Source: a virus. Taken from it: DNA of 64,000 nt. Position numbers and translations under genes: made by a program. The notes below the pieces were generated by a model. It was not told where the DNA came from. It saw only the letters and a program-made list of their open reading frames with translations, and made no database searches. The DNA lies in the IMG/VR virus record IMGVR_UViG_3300036831_000067, positions 1-64,000 of that record; one strand, 5' to 3'. Positions 6,645-13,674 of the stretch are shown here, one piece after another. Numbering within the stretch: the stretch's first letter is position 1; each line of letters begins with the position of its first letter.

Positions 6645-6944
6645 ATGATTGGCCGAGAGACACTGCGCGACGACGCTGAAGCATGCGGATGGGAGAACAT
6701 CACCAAGTCTGACTATCCGAGCTGGACGGAAGGATTCCGGCGCGGCGATATCGAGCTGTTCGTCGACTACAACAAGGTTGGGTCGGTGACCGTTGCCTGG
6801 TTGCGCCGGGTGGTTGCTATGACCAAGGATTCGTTGACGGGTCGCGAATTGCCTGCCGTGCGAACCCTTGGCTATGTCAATCACAAGAGCCGCAACAAAG
6901 GCATCACCGTGCGTGGTTGGTTACGCGAGAAGGTGCAGTCATGA
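6645..6944 (+). CDS. Short GW-family protein, paralogue 1
   Basis: The 99-residue protein opens with a helix ending in EACGW, then RRGDIELFVDYNKVGSVTVAWL and a C-terminal GITVRGWLREK. The order A-x3-GW, a basic or hydrophobic strand pair and a final WL helix recurs in the proteins at 6941, 9887 and 13291. ATG 6645 is preferred to 6639 because GGAAGGAG (6631-6638) abuts 6639. Stop overlaps the next gene by ATGA. Function unknown. Confidence 0.6.
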   Translation: MIGRETLRDDAEACGWENITKSDYPSWTEGFRRGDIELFVDYNKVGSVTVAWLRRVVAMTKDSLTGRELPAVRTLGYVNHKSRNKGITVRGWLREKVQS

Positions 6945-7306
6945 GCGCGGTCACGCAAGATCGAATCCGCCAGGCCGCTGTTGAGAACGGTTGGGCGATC
7001 AAGGCCAGGAAGGGTGAGGTTTATACCTCCGCGCACGGCGTAACCCGATGGGATCGCGACATTTTCCAGATTGGGCGCGTCGACCGTTACCTTCAGAACG
7101 GCACACCGGTTACCGAGTGCGAGCATGACATTTCAGTCTGGTATCGCCACGACGGCGCGGTTTGGTTCGCCACTGCTCACACCTACACGGTGCCCAGGGT
7201 GATCTATCGGGAGGGCGTCGCACGCGGAGAAAAGAACAAGGCGGCCCGCATTATCGCTGCTTTGCGGGCGCGCACATCGGATATCCCTGAGGAGGTGCGG
7301 TCATGA
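6941..7306 (+). CDS. Short GW-family protein, paralogue 2
   Basis: The 121-residue protein opens MSAVTQDRIRQAAVENGW, then KARKGEVYTSAHGVTRWDRD, strand-rich HDISVWYRHDGAVWFATAH, and a helix GEKNKAARIIAALR. It shares the N-terminal A-x3-NGW pattern with 6645, 9887 and 13291. It starts at the ATGA overlap with paralogue 1 and ends in an ATGA overlap with 7303. A small DNA-binding role is possible from the basic helix but unproven. Confidence 0.6.
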   Translation: MSAVTQDRIRQAAVENGWAIKARKGEVYTSAHGVTRWDRDIFQIGRVDRYLQNGTPVTECEHDISVWYRHDGAVWFATAHTYTVPRVIYREGVARGEKNKAARIIAALRARTSDIPEEVRS

Positions 7307-7506
7307 GCGCGGTACGCATCGTTCACAACAGGCTGCTGGGTGGCTGGTACGTCGTGACCGGCCCTCACCAGAGTCCCGTCAGCACCAGGTTCGACTCCAG
7401 GGCGGAGGCGCAGGCCTGGCTGCAGTGGCGTAGGTATCGGGGAGATCACTGGCGAGAGGAAAACCTCCCCAGTTTCGAGGAATGGAAGGAGACACACGAT
7501 GTATGA
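7303..7506 (+). CDS. Hypothetical protein, 67 aa
   Basis: The 67-residue protein contains VHNRLLGGWYVVTGPHQSPVS and a Trp-rich C-terminus (AWLQWRRYRG, HWREENLPSFEEW). The strand-helix pattern suggests a small alpha/beta fold. Its first 19 bases are repeated at 6613-6631. It overlaps both neighbours. No family recognised. Confidence 0.55.
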   Translation: MSAVRIVHNRLLGGWYVVTGPHQSPVSTRFDSRAEAQAWLQWRRYRGDHWREENLPSFEEWKETHDV

Positions 7507-8038
7507 GCGCAGCTACGGCAGTAAGTACAAGGAGCTGGGCGGCTACCAACCCGCCAGCCACATCGCCAGGCTGATGCGCGTCGACATCAAGGCCGCCATC
7601 GAGCGCGGCGAGTTGCCGGGCGCTATGAAGAACTACTCGGTGCGGGTGCACAACTACTCCGGCGGCCGGGCGATCTACATCGAGGCCCGCGATCTGGAGG
7701 ACATGTGGCAGGACTGCGACGGCACCAAGCCGGGCAGCAAGCACTACTTCACCGCATCCGACGGTACTCAGGGCTGGACGGCCATGAACTGTGGCTACCA
7801 CGGCCACGGGCGCCCCGACTTCGAGGGCCACCAGGTGCTCACCATCGAGGGATGCCGGGTCCAGGAGATCCTCAAGGGCATTCACCGGGCTTACAACTAC
7901 GACGGCTCAGAGGTCATGGTCGACTACTTCGACGTGAACTACTACGGCGATGCGTCGATCGAGGACCAGTGGCACCGAGACATCAGGAGGATCAGGGAGG
8001 CCGAGCGCAAGGCAGCCAAGGAAGCGAAGGCGTCATGA
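7499..8038 (+). CDS. LPD29-like domain protein, 179 aa
   Basis: The N-terminal half (GYQPASHIARLMRVDIKAAI, then KNYSVRVHNYSGGRAIYI) resembles the large polyvalent-protein-associated domain LPD29, which pairs an IRK-type helix with an SVR..YSGG strand pair and occurs in phage and plasmid proteins. Later come DGSEVMVDYFDVNYYGD and a charged coiled tail. ATG 7499 has GGAAGGAG and the GACACAC spacer. Stop overlaps the next gene by ATGA. LPD29 is usually linked to polyvalent anti-defence proteins; a role here is inferred only from the domain. Confidence 0.5.
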   Translation: MYERSYGSKYKELGGYQPASHIARLMRVDIKAAIERGELPGAMKNYSVRVHNYSGGRAIYIEARDLEDMWQDCDGTKPGSKHYFTASDGTQGWTAMNCGYHGHGRPDFEGHQVLTIEGCRVQEILKGIHRAYNYDGSEVMVDYFDVNYYGDASIEDQWHRDIRRIREAERKAAKEAKAS

Positions 8039-8331
8039 AGCAGGAGTTTGTCGACAGCCTGAAGGAACGGGCACTGGCCACTTACCTGCGCACCGACGGC
8101 AGTCAGGCTGACATCGCCGAGGTGGTCGAGTTCGAGGACCTGCGCTGGGGCGGTCGCTACGTCATCCTTCGGACGGCCGGTGAGGCTGTCGCCGTCTACA
8201 AGATGGTTGTGCGCTTCGGTGCAGCCAAGCCTGATGGCAAAGGTGCGTTCGTGGTCAACAGCATGAGCGTCGGAGTCAAACGGATCAAGCGTTGGCCAAA
8301 AGGATTGGTGAGCAAGGAAAGGGAGGCATGA
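8035..8331 (+). CDS. Hypothetical protein, 98 aa
   Basis: The 98-residue protein starts MKQEFVDSLKERALATYL, contains IAEVVEFEDLRWGGRYVILR and AVAVYKMVVRFGA, and ends basic (KRIKRWPKGL). The alternating hydrophobic pattern suggests a single beta-sheet domain. It is coupled to the gene upstream by ATGA. No recognisable family. Confidence 0.6.
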   Translation: MKQEFVDSLKERALATYLRTDGSQADIAEVVEFEDLRWGGRYVILRTAGEAVAVYKMVVRFGAAKPDGKGAFVVNSMSVGVKRIKRWPKGLVSKEREA

Positions 8332-8333
8332 TT

Positions 8334-8771
8334 ATGTACAACTTCAACAGCTATGGCGAGGTCGAGAGTGGCCCGGGTACCTACGAGCAGGCCGCGATGG
8401 ATCTCTATGAGCGCGGGCAAGTCCGGCTCAACTGGGTCGACGGAATGGGCACCCTGCTCAACGTCCTGCTGAGCTTTGACCCGACGGTGGTCGGTGCCCC
8501 GGGCGGCCGGATCTCCGGTGGGCCCGGACAGCTCTACGTGAGCGTCGCCGGGATGGGTATGCACGCCTGGACGCTGGGCAGCTCGGACATCTTCTCCGGG
8601 TATCTGGCCGAGAAGATCATGAGCGGTCAATACGTGAACACCACCGCGACCAAGCTGGCCGAGTTGGTGTCTGGCGTCCGGCGTGAACTGACCAAGATGG
8701 TCACTGCCGACCACAACCCCGGAGAAGAAAAGGAGAGTAATGACACACACATTGGAACGCACGCTCGATGA
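8334..8771 (+). CDS. Hypothetical protein, 145 aa
   Basis: The 145-residue protein starts MYNFNSYGEVESGPGTYEQ and has a central helix with VDGMGTLLNVLLSFDPTVVG and a Gly-rich segment. ATG 8334 is favoured over 8328 because GGGAGG at 8320-8326 needs the longer spacing. The last 32 bases overlap the start of the gene at 8740 in another frame. No known family; no membrane or Cys features. Confidence 0.55.
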   Translation: MYNFNSYGEVESGPGTYEQAAMDLYERGQVRLNWVDGMGTLLNVLLSFDPTVVGAPGGRISGGPGQLYVSVAGMGMHAWTLGSSDIFSGYLAEKIMSGQYVNTTATKLAELVSGVRRELTKMVTADHNPGEEKESNDTHIGTHAR

Positions 8772-9021
8772 GCGATATCAGGTCGTGCACGAGGCCATTC
8801 TGGCCGGGTCCCACGCCGAGGTTCAGGAGTTGATCGATACCGGGATGGCCTGGCGTATGCCGGGCAGTGTCGGGCGGGCCTGCATGGCCGCGCTGCAGTC
8901 CGGGGCGGCCGTGCTGGCGCCCGAGCCGAAGCGCGACTACTACGGCAACGTGGTGCCCAGCTACCGTGACGTGCTCGACGGCACGACTGGTTCGGTAGGC
9001 AACGCCGAGAAGCAGGACTGA
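8740..9021 (+). CDS. Hypothetical protein, 93 aa
   Basis: The 93-residue protein has an N-terminal helical part (LDERYQVVHEAILAGSHAEV) and a basic C-terminus with RDYYGNVVPSYRDVLDG. AAAAGGAG lies 4 bases before ATG 8740, and the first codons read through the ACACACA tract used as a start spacer elsewhere. A strong hairpin (9028-9071) follows at once, so this closes the unit from 5886. Function unknown. Confidence 0.55.
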   Translation: MTHTLERTLDERYQVVHEAILAGSHAEVQELIDTGMAWRMPGSVGRACMAALQSGAAVLAPEPKRDYYGNVVPSYRDVLDGTTGSVGNAEKQD

Positions 9022-9027
9022 AAAGCT

Positions 9028-9071
9028 GCCACGGGCGGCAGCCAACCCCCCACCGTGCTGTCGTCCGTGGC
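9028..9071 (+). terminator. 15-bp terminator-like hairpin
   Basis: GCCACGGGCGGCAGC (9028-9042) pairs along its full length with GCTGTCGTCCGTGGC (9057-9071), three pairs being G-U, with a 14-base loop. CCTTCCTTG follows, so the U-run is weak. It marks the end of the unit and precedes the regulatory element at 9086. Confidence 0.6.
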
Positions 9072-9085
9072 CCTTCCTTGTCCAG

Positions 9086-9123
9086 GAATACCTAGATCTG
9101 CCACAATGTTCATATAATCGGAA
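9086..9123 (+). promoter_or_regulatory. GAATAC-N13-AATGTTC element with TATAAT box
   Basis: GAATAC (9086-9091), 13 bases, AATGTTC (9105-9111), TATAAT (9113-9118), CGGAAGG. Same spacing as copies A and B but different sequence between the boxes, showing which bases are constrained. Leads to ATG 9135. Confidence 0.65.
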
Positions 9124-9134
9124 GGGAGAACGAA

Positions 9135-9356
9135 ATGACCACACCGCTGACATCTGCGTTACAGGTGCATTATCCCGACCGCCGGACACGGGCCTATGCC
9201 GAGATGGAGGCGCTGTTGACGCAGCGTCACATCGCAGAGACCCACCCCGAAGAGGTTTCGCTGTATCCGACGATCGAAGAGTCCTACACCACGGCCACCA
9301 TGATGTGCGCCGACCTCGACGAGATCGCCGCCGAGATGATGGAGATGATGAAGTGA
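9135..9356 (+). CDS. Hypothetical protein, 73 aa
   Basis: The 73-residue acidic protein includes PDRRTRAYAEMEALLTQRHI and a Met/Glu-rich C-terminus (DEIAAEMMEMMK), likely a helical hairpin. It is first in the run 9135-10653 behind the TATAAT element, with GGAAGGGAG at the right distance. The stop overlaps the GTG start of the next gene. Function unknown. Confidence 0.55.
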   Translation: MTTPLTSALQVHYPDRRTRAYAEMEALLTQRHIAETHPEEVSLYPTIEESYTTATMMCADLDEIAAEMMEMMK

Positions 9357-9646
9357 CTACCACATACCCCAGCGCTTCGGTTGTTTCCCGTGCGCTGCGC
9401 CGCGACGCCGGGATCATCAGCGTTGCGTACAACCGCCTGGGCTACCGGGTCCGGGGCACCCGTTCCTTTGCCCCCGCGATCGTGGTGGCGTGCTCTGAGC
9501 TTCCACACAGCCGCGCCGATGTCTTTCGGGCGCGGGAGCTTCACGAGCACCTCACCAACTTGGGGTGGGAACTCACCCCCCTTCCTGAGGGCGACACCAT
9601 TCTCTACGTCCAGCGCGTCCCAGCGAAGAAGGAGACGAAATCATGA
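9353..9646 (+). CDS. Hypothetical protein, 97 aa
   Basis: The GTG start at 9353 overlaps the previous stop (GTGA). The 97-residue product has a helix SVVSRALRRDAGI, a basic strand RLGYRVRGTRSFAPAIVVAC, a second helix and a closing strand pair ending ILYVQRV. The winged-helix-like order of helices and strands would fit a small DNA-binding or nuclease-accessory protein, but no family is recognised. Confidence 0.55.
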   Translation: MTTTYPSASVVSRALRRDAGIISVAYNRLGYRVRGTRSFAPAIVVACSELPHSRADVFRARELHEHLTNLGWELTPLPEGDTILYVQRVPAKKETKS

Positions 9647-9864
9647 CCACCGCAACCCTGAACCAGACCGAGCACGCCTATGCCTGCCGCATGGCATTGG
9701 CCGAGCTGCTCAACGCTATCGCTGTCACCGGCTCGTCGCGCCATGAAGCGCTATCGGTTGGGCGGCTGTGGTTGGAGCGGGCTCGCAAGCAGGCCCAGAC
9801 CGCCGATGAGCGCACGGTCGTGCGTCGTCTGCGCGAGGCGATGAGAGGAGTGGAGCAATCGTGA
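9643..9864 (+). CDS. Hypothetical protein, 73 aa
   Basis: The 73-residue helical protein contains YACRMALAELLNAIAVTGS and RLWLERARKQAQT, probably a three-helix bundle. ATGA overlap with the gene upstream. At its end GTGA at 9861 could start a nine-codon ORF that runs into the ATG at 9887, which may serve only to keep ribosomes coupled. Confidence 0.55.
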   Translation: MTTATLNQTEHAYACRMALAELLNAIAVTGSSRHEALSVGRLWLERARKQAQTADERTVVRRLREAMRGVEQS

Positions 9865-9886
9865 CGACTTCCTTCTGGCAGTCCAC

Positions 9887-10123
9887 ATGAAGGCTGCCCG
9901 GACCCGGGGACATATTCACCGGCTGGCCGTCGAGCACGGTTGGCAGGTAGGAACCGTTAACCGAACCGATGTCCTCACGCGCGGTCAGATCTTGGTTCGG
10001 GTGCGTTATGCCCGTAACGGGAGATTGGTGCACGTGGCTCAATACGCGCCTAACGGTCTAAATGAGCACCCCGCCAGGGGCAAGCAAACCTATGTCCGGC
10101 AATGGCTGACGGAGGCATCATGA
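9887..10123 (+). CDS. Short GW-family protein, paralogue 3
   Basis: The 78-residue protein has the family pattern in compact form: helix IHRLAVEHGW, strands VGTVNRTDVLTRGQILVRVRY and RLVHVAQYAPNG, and a final basic KQTYVRQWL. Compare 6645, 6941 and 13291. ATG 9887 overlaps the stop of a nine-codon ORF and lacks a clear ribosome site, which suggests coupled translation. The strongly basic charge would suit nucleic-acid binding. Confidence 0.6.
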   Translation: MKAARTRGHIHRLAVEHGWQVGTVNRTDVLTRGQILVRVRYARNGRLVHVAQYAPNGLNEHPARGKQTYVRQWLTEAS

Positions 10124-10345
10124 CATATGAGCAGGTTAATACGGTTGCTGAACTGGCTGCACTGCCTGAGTTCTCGGTGGTGCAGTTTCGGGGGTTACCC
10201 CGAGGGTGGACATCCGATGCAGGTGGTCTGGCAGAAGGACGGGGCGTGGTTCCCGGCCGGGGGCACTGATTATCTCAAGGACGAGGACGTGCCCGAGGTG
10301 GCCCTACCGGCACTGGTGTTGTGGCGTCCAGTGGAGGCATCGTGA
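10120..10345 (+). pseudogene. Gene split by a +1-type frame change
   Basis: From ATG 10120 (ATGA overlap with 9887) the frame reads MTYEQVNTVAELAALPEF SVVQF, typical of a small phage protein N-terminus, but then ends at a stop near 10266. One frame over, from about 10189, comes GGYPEGGHPMQVVWQK, then GAWFPAGGTDYL and LPALVLWRPVEAS to the stop at 10345, whose overlap with the next gene (GTGA) is intact. The frames join if one base is skipped at TTTCGGGGG (10186-10194), giving about 75 residues. Either a one-base insertion, a sequencing error, or programmed +1 slippage at the G-run. Confidence 0.6.
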
Positions 10346-10653
10346 TCCTGCACACCGCCTATGTCAACGAGGAAGCGATCCTGAAGAAGGGTCGTTACGC
10401 GGACGGCAGTACCGCTCTGGTGGCCTACAGTGCGCTCGGCGAGGTGCTTTCCAAGTGCACGGTGTGTCTAGACGAATACGGTGAAAAGCCGCGCGACGCC
10501 GAGCACGTGTTCATCAAGGACTACTCGGAGAACGAGGGCATGCTCAAGGCCCTGCAGGACGCGGGCATCGTCGGTGAGGTGCTGCGCACGGTGCCCTGTG
10601 GCTTCTGCACCGCTCATGAGGTCAAGCTGATCGCGGAGGTGGAACCGCTGTGA
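10342..10653 (+). CDS. Hypothetical protein with Cys pairs, 103 aa
   Basis: GTG 10342 overlaps the preceding stop. The 103-residue product has two Cys pairs, CTVC in the middle and CGFC near the C-terminus, and a helix EGMLKALQDAGIVGEVL between them, consistent with a small zinc-binding domain. It ends the coupled run that starts at 9135. No family recognised. Confidence 0.6.
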   Translation: MILHTAYVNEEAILKKGRYADGSTALVAYSALGEVLSKCTVCLDEYGEKPRDAEHVFIKDYSENEGMLKALQDAGIVGEVLRTVPCGFCTAHEVKLIAEVEPL

Positions 10654-10691
10654 GTTCCGGCGGCCGACGATTGAAGGGGTGAGGAGGAGCC

Positions 10692-11144
10692 ATGAGGATC
10701 AAGAAACAAGCCGAGCAGTGGCCGGACTGGATGACCCCCGAAGAGCGCACCGAGGCGTCTGGGCTGGCCCGTGAGCTACAGGACCGTGCCGATCGCGGGG
10801 AGATCTCTCCGTTGGATGCCCGTAGTCCGCGTTCGGTCAACGACGCCATGCAGGTCAACCGTGAACGGCGCCATCGTTTTCCGGATCCGCACTACGACGA
10901 TTACGACAAGGCCTTCAACGACTTCGAGCACCAGCAGGCCTATGAGGAGGCCGGGGTGGATCCCGCCGATACCGCCCGGCTGGGTTGGGGATCGCAGAAG
11001 CCCTCGCCCGAGAAGGTGCCGCCACCGCCGGTGCGCAACGACGATGTCCGGCTGATACAGCCCGAGGAGTCCGGGCTGGAGTATCCGGCCATTGTGCGGC
11101 GTAATCCCAAGGGTGACGGCTGGGATGTGATGAAGCCGCTGTGA
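10692..11144 (+). CDS. Hypothetical charged protein, 150 aa
   Basis: The 150-residue, highly charged protein has an N-terminal helix (TPEERTEASGLARELQDRAD), an acidic/aromatic stretch (HYDDYDKAFNDFEHQQAYEE) and a Pro-rich linker (EKVPPPPVRNDD). It probably lacks a compact core. GAGGAG precedes ATG 10692. It stands between the 9135-10653 run and the unit at 11200. No function assigned. Confidence 0.55.
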   Translation: MRIKKQAEQWPDWMTPEERTEASGLARELQDRADRGEISPLDARSPRSVNDAMQVNRERRHRFPDPHYDDYDKAFNDFEHQQAYEEAGVDPADTARLGWGSQKPSPEKVPPPPVRNDDVRLIQPEESGLEYPAIVRRNPKGDGWDVMKPL

Positions 11145-11157
11145 GCGGTCCAGTTTT

Positions 11158-11175
11158 GCTCTAATCTTGGTATCA
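11158..11175 (+). promoter_or_regulatory. Divergent copy of the early element
   Basis: CTCTAATCTTGGTATCAG aligns with the CTCTAATGTTCAGATAAT core of copies A and B, with substitutions in both boxes and no GAATAC upstream. It precedes ATG 11200 with AAAGGAG between. Weak promoter candidate. Confidence 0.35.
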
Positions 11176-11199
11176 GACACACACAAAGGAGAATTACCC

Positions 11200-11946
11200 A
11201 TGCGACCGTCATTGACCTTCAAAACTCCCCGGGGGATCAGCCGTTCGATCCGGCGCGAAGACATCAAGAAGATCGAGCCCGATCCCAAGACCGGCGGGTC
11301 TCGGCTCTGTGGACCGAGTGGTTTCTTCACCTTGGTGTGCGAAGACCCCGAGACCGTTCGCAACATGATTACCGAGGACTTCGTTGCCGAGCAGGAGGAG
11401 GAGCGCCAACTGCGCGAGCGTTGCCCGTCGGTTCCCGCCCGGCTGCTCGGTGATCGTGATCGCCCTGAGAAGGGTGATTTCATCGCCGTCTACAACAAGG
11501 CAGCTCAGCGCTGGCGCTGCTATCAGGTTTGGCGCCGCGTCAACCACCGTGACACCACCTCCACGATCACGATCGTGCGGGCCTCCCACGTCCCGCAGTC
11601 CGGGGACGGATCGGCCTATGCGCACTGGAACCGTGACGCCGGTTTCGCTCAGCCCACCAACTTCCACGGCTGGTGGGTAATTCCCGATACGGCCGAGGGG
11701 CGCCAGTGGGTGACCGACCAGATAGCCATCGAGAAGCAGGACGTACGCGATGAGGAGGCTGCCAAGCAACGCCAGTACCGCGAGCCCGGAGCCATCGTGG
11801 AGCGAATGCTGCAACGGGCCAAAGAGTGCGAGATCCAGGCCAACGGACTAGAAGCCGACGCCAGGGCAATTCGCAGGCTGGCCGAGCGGCTGCGCACCGA
11901 TGCCGATGTGATCAAGCAGAGCGCGTCGGAGCTTGTCGGTGGGTAG
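11200..11946 (+). CDS. Hypothetical protein, 248 aa
   Basis: The 248-residue protein has an N-terminal beta-rich part (FKTPRGISRSIRREDIKKIE, GPSGFFTLVC), a central segment KGDFIAVYNKAAQRWRCYQV followed by TITIVRASHV and GWWVIPDTAEGRQWV, and a long C-terminal coiled coil from about residue 185. A scaffold or DNA-binding structural role is possible, but no family is recognised. ATG 11200 has AAAGGAG and is preferred to ATG 11167. Confidence 0.6.
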   Translation: MRPSLTFKTPRGISRSIRREDIKKIEPDPKTGGSRLCGPSGFFTLVCEDPETVRNMITEDFVAEQEEERQLRERCPSVPARLLGDRDRPEKGDFIAVYNKAAQRWRCYQVWRRVNHRDTTSTITIVRASHVPQSGDGSAYAHWNRDAGFAQPTNFHGWWVIPDTAEGRQWVTDQIAIEKQDVRDEEAAKQRQYREPGAIVERMLQRAKECEIQANGLEADARAIRRLAERLRTDADVIKQSASELVGG

Positions 11947-11973
11947 AGAGAAACTGGGGATGCATCGAGGAAT

Positions 11974-12002
11974 TTGTGTGATCCTTAGAGCATTCCTATA
12001 GG
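11974..12002 (+). promoter_or_regulatory. Sigma-70-type promoter TTGTGT-N17-TATAGG
   Basis: TTGTGT (11974-11979) and TATAGG (11997-12002) are 17 bases apart. GGAAT (11969-11973) and ATTCC (11992-11996) add an inverted repeat across the spacer. A GNRA-loop hairpin, AGGGC-GCAA-GCCCT (12005-12018), lies in the expected leader of the gene at 12042. Confidence 0.6.
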
Positions 12003-12041
12003 TAAGGGCGCAAGCCCTCAAACAGAAAGAGAGACACACAC

Positions 12042-13235
12042 ATGACAACCACACTCACCCGTGAGCCTCTGGCCCCCCAGCGGGCCCGCAGCGTCGAACT
12101 GGAGGACATGGGCCGACTGCTGGCCCTGCAGCGTCGTCAGTCTGTCGACCTGGTCCTCCCGGCGTCCACCGTGCGCCTGGTCAACGGCAGACTGGAAGTT
12201 GCCGGGGCCGAGCCGATCCTGCGTAAGGACGGCGTGCTGGACCCCAACGGCTCCTACAGCTTGACCGCCATAGCCGATGGCCAACTCGGTGAGTTGTTCG
12301 GGGTTCCGGTCAAGTACGTGCGCAAGCTGCGTGATGAGTTCGTCGAATTGCTCGACGAGAACGTTAACCAGTGGGCCAATCACTCCAGCTACGCCGAGAA
12401 GAAGATCCTGGCTCGGTTGTTCTGGGCCGATGACCCCGAGCACCCCGAGACCGTCGGCAAGGCCCGGGCCTTCCTGTCCAACCGCTACGGTGCCAGAGAC
12501 AACTTCGACACCCTGGTGAGCACGCTCGACGGCATTCGTGAGGCCGGGCTGGCCGCCAACGAACTGGAGATCCACGGCGACATCACTGACCGCAGGTTCT
12601 ACGTGGTTGTGCACGCCCCGGAGATCCAGGGCTACGCGCACAAGCTGGTGGAGAACTACCGCAGTCCCTATGCGGGCCACGGTGGTGCCGACGCGGTCAA
12701 TCTGCCGATCGTGGATGCCGGGCTGATCATCTCCAACTCCGAGATCGGCTACGGGATGCAGAGCGTGACCCCGCGCCTGCGGATCCGGATGTGTGGCAAC
12801 GGTGCCCAGATCACCAAGGACGCGGTGGCCTTCCGGCACACCGGCGCCCGGCTGGACGAGGGGGCGGTCGACTGGTCGAACGAGACCCGCGCGGCCGTCA
12901 ACGAGGTGGCCCGGCTGCAGATCCGCGACGCCGTCAAGTCATTCCTGACCGCCGAGTACGTCCAGAAGACGATCGACGAGCTGGAACGCGACGCCGACAC
13001 CCCGGTGGACAACGTCTCCAAGACGATCGAGGCGGTGACCCAGGAGTTCGGTTACACCGAGGAGGAGGCCAACTCGATCCTGAACTTCTTCATGGACGGC
13101 GGCCAGCGCACAGCGGCCGGGGTGATGAACGCCATCACCGCAGCCGTGCAGGAGTTTGATGATGCCGATCGCGCCTACGAGGTCGAGGCCACCGCGATTC
13201 CCGCGATGGCGTTCGCCGCCAAGGCTGCTGGGTAA
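12042..13235 (+). CDS. DUF932-like protein
   Basis: The 397-residue protein resembles phage/plasmid DUF932 proteins: an N-terminal region asking for a first-contact loop (ITAIADGQLGELFGVPVKYV-type run), a core with RRFYVVVHAPEI, GLIISNSEIGYGMQSVTPRL and RMCGNGAQI, and a helical C-terminus. In that family the GLIISNSE and the RLRI-xC-xN blocks are typical. The family is widespread on mobile DNA and its function is not settled; early genome replication or anti-defence have been suggested. It has its own promoter, leader hairpin, AGAGAGACACACACA start signal and terminator, so it is probably strongly expressed. Confidence 0.65.
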   Translation: MTTTLTREPLAPQRARSVELEDMGRLLALQRRQSVDLVLPASTVRLVNGRLEVAGAEPILRKDGVLDPNGSYSLTAIADGQLGELFGVPVKYVRKLRDEFVELLDENVNQWANHSSYAEKKILARLFWADDPEHPETVGKARAFLSNRYGARDNFDTLVSTLDGIREAGLAANELEIHGDITDRRFYVVVHAPEIQGYAHKLVENYRSPYAGHGGADAVNLPIVDAGLIISNSEIGYGMQSVTPRLRIRMCGNGAQITKDAVAFRHTGARLDEGAVDWSNETRAAVNEVARLQIRDAVKSFLTAEYVQKTIDELERDADTPVDNVSKTIEAVTQEFGYTEEEANSILNFFMDGGQRTAAGVMNAITAAVQEFDDADRAYEVEATAIPAMAFAAKAAG

Positions 13236-13244
13236 TCAGGAAAC

Positions 13245-13268
13245 GGCCGGGGGTTTCGGTCCCCGGCC
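13245..13268 (+). terminator. Hairpin after the DUF932-like gene
   Basis: GGCCGGGG (13245-13252) and CCCCGGCC (13261-13268) pair perfectly over an 8-base loop and are followed by CTTA. Strong stem, weak U-tail, placed 10 bases after the stop. Confidence 0.6.
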
Positions 13269-13290
13269 CTTACCCATTCAAGGAGGCATG

Positions 13291-13527
13291 ATGGTCCATG
13301 ACCTGGACAAGATCACCGACTGGGCCGCCGAGTTCGGCTGGGAGGTCGTCGAGACCGACCCGCCGGTGCTCACTAAGGCCGGGCGTACGCTACAGCTCAA
13401 GTTCAACACCGCCGGAAAACTCAGCAGTTTGACCTGGATCGGCGGTGATGAACATAGCGAGACGATCCCCGGTACGACCAGCCTCAATAAGCTCCGCGAA
13501 TGGATGGCCACCGACCTTTCGTCATAA
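13291..13527 (+). CDS. Short GW-family protein, paralogue 4
   Basis: The 78-residue protein reads as the cleanest family member: helix LDKITDWAAEFGWEVV, then PPVLTKAGRTLQLKFN, a strand, and NKLREWMATDL at the end. ATG 13291 has AAGGAGG 4 bases upstream; ATG 13288 is too close. It is the last gene before the strong terminator at 13550. Function unknown, shared with 6645, 6941 and 9887. Confidence 0.6.
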   Translation: MVHDLDKITDWAAEFGWEVVETDPPVLTKAGRTLQLKFNTAGKLSSLTWIGGDEHSETIPGTTSLNKLREWMATDLSS

Positions 13528-13549
13528 CTGAATCCCACTCCCCTAGACC

Positions 13550-13602
13550 AACCCACCCCCGGAATTCTCTTCCTTCCTTCCGTCCCGGGGGTGGGTTTTT
13601 TT
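13550..13602 (+). terminator. Strong intrinsic terminator, end of the early block
   Basis: AACCCACCCCCGG (13550-13562) is perfectly complementary to CCGGGGGTGGGTT (13585-13597), with a pyrimidine-rich 22-base loop and a run of seven T at 13596-13602. It is the best terminator in the window and separates the small-gene block from the structural genes. Confidence 0.9.
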
Positions 13603-13630
13603 ATGCCCGAAAACAGAGAAGCATCGAGGG

Positions 13631-13662
13631 CTGTAGACCGTCTGCTCTTATGGCCTTAAGGG
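13631..13662 (+). promoter_or_regulatory. Late-type promoter motif 1
   Basis: CTGTAG (13631-13636) and TTAAGGG (13656-13662). First member of the CTGTRN...TAAAGG family, directly after the strong terminator and before the gene at 13675. Confidence 0.6.
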
Positions 13663-13674
13663 TAGGAGGCCTTC

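Noticed and set aside
7385-7400. GGTTCGACTCC resembling a tRNA T-loop
   Set aside because: Lies inside a coding gene (7303-7506) and no acceptor or anticodon arms can be drawn around it.
3212-13674. tRNA, tmRNA or CRISPR in the gaps of the early block
   Set aside because: No cloverleaf, tmRNA ends or regularly spaced repeats were seen; the gaps hold promoters, hairpins and the 5708-5835 stem.
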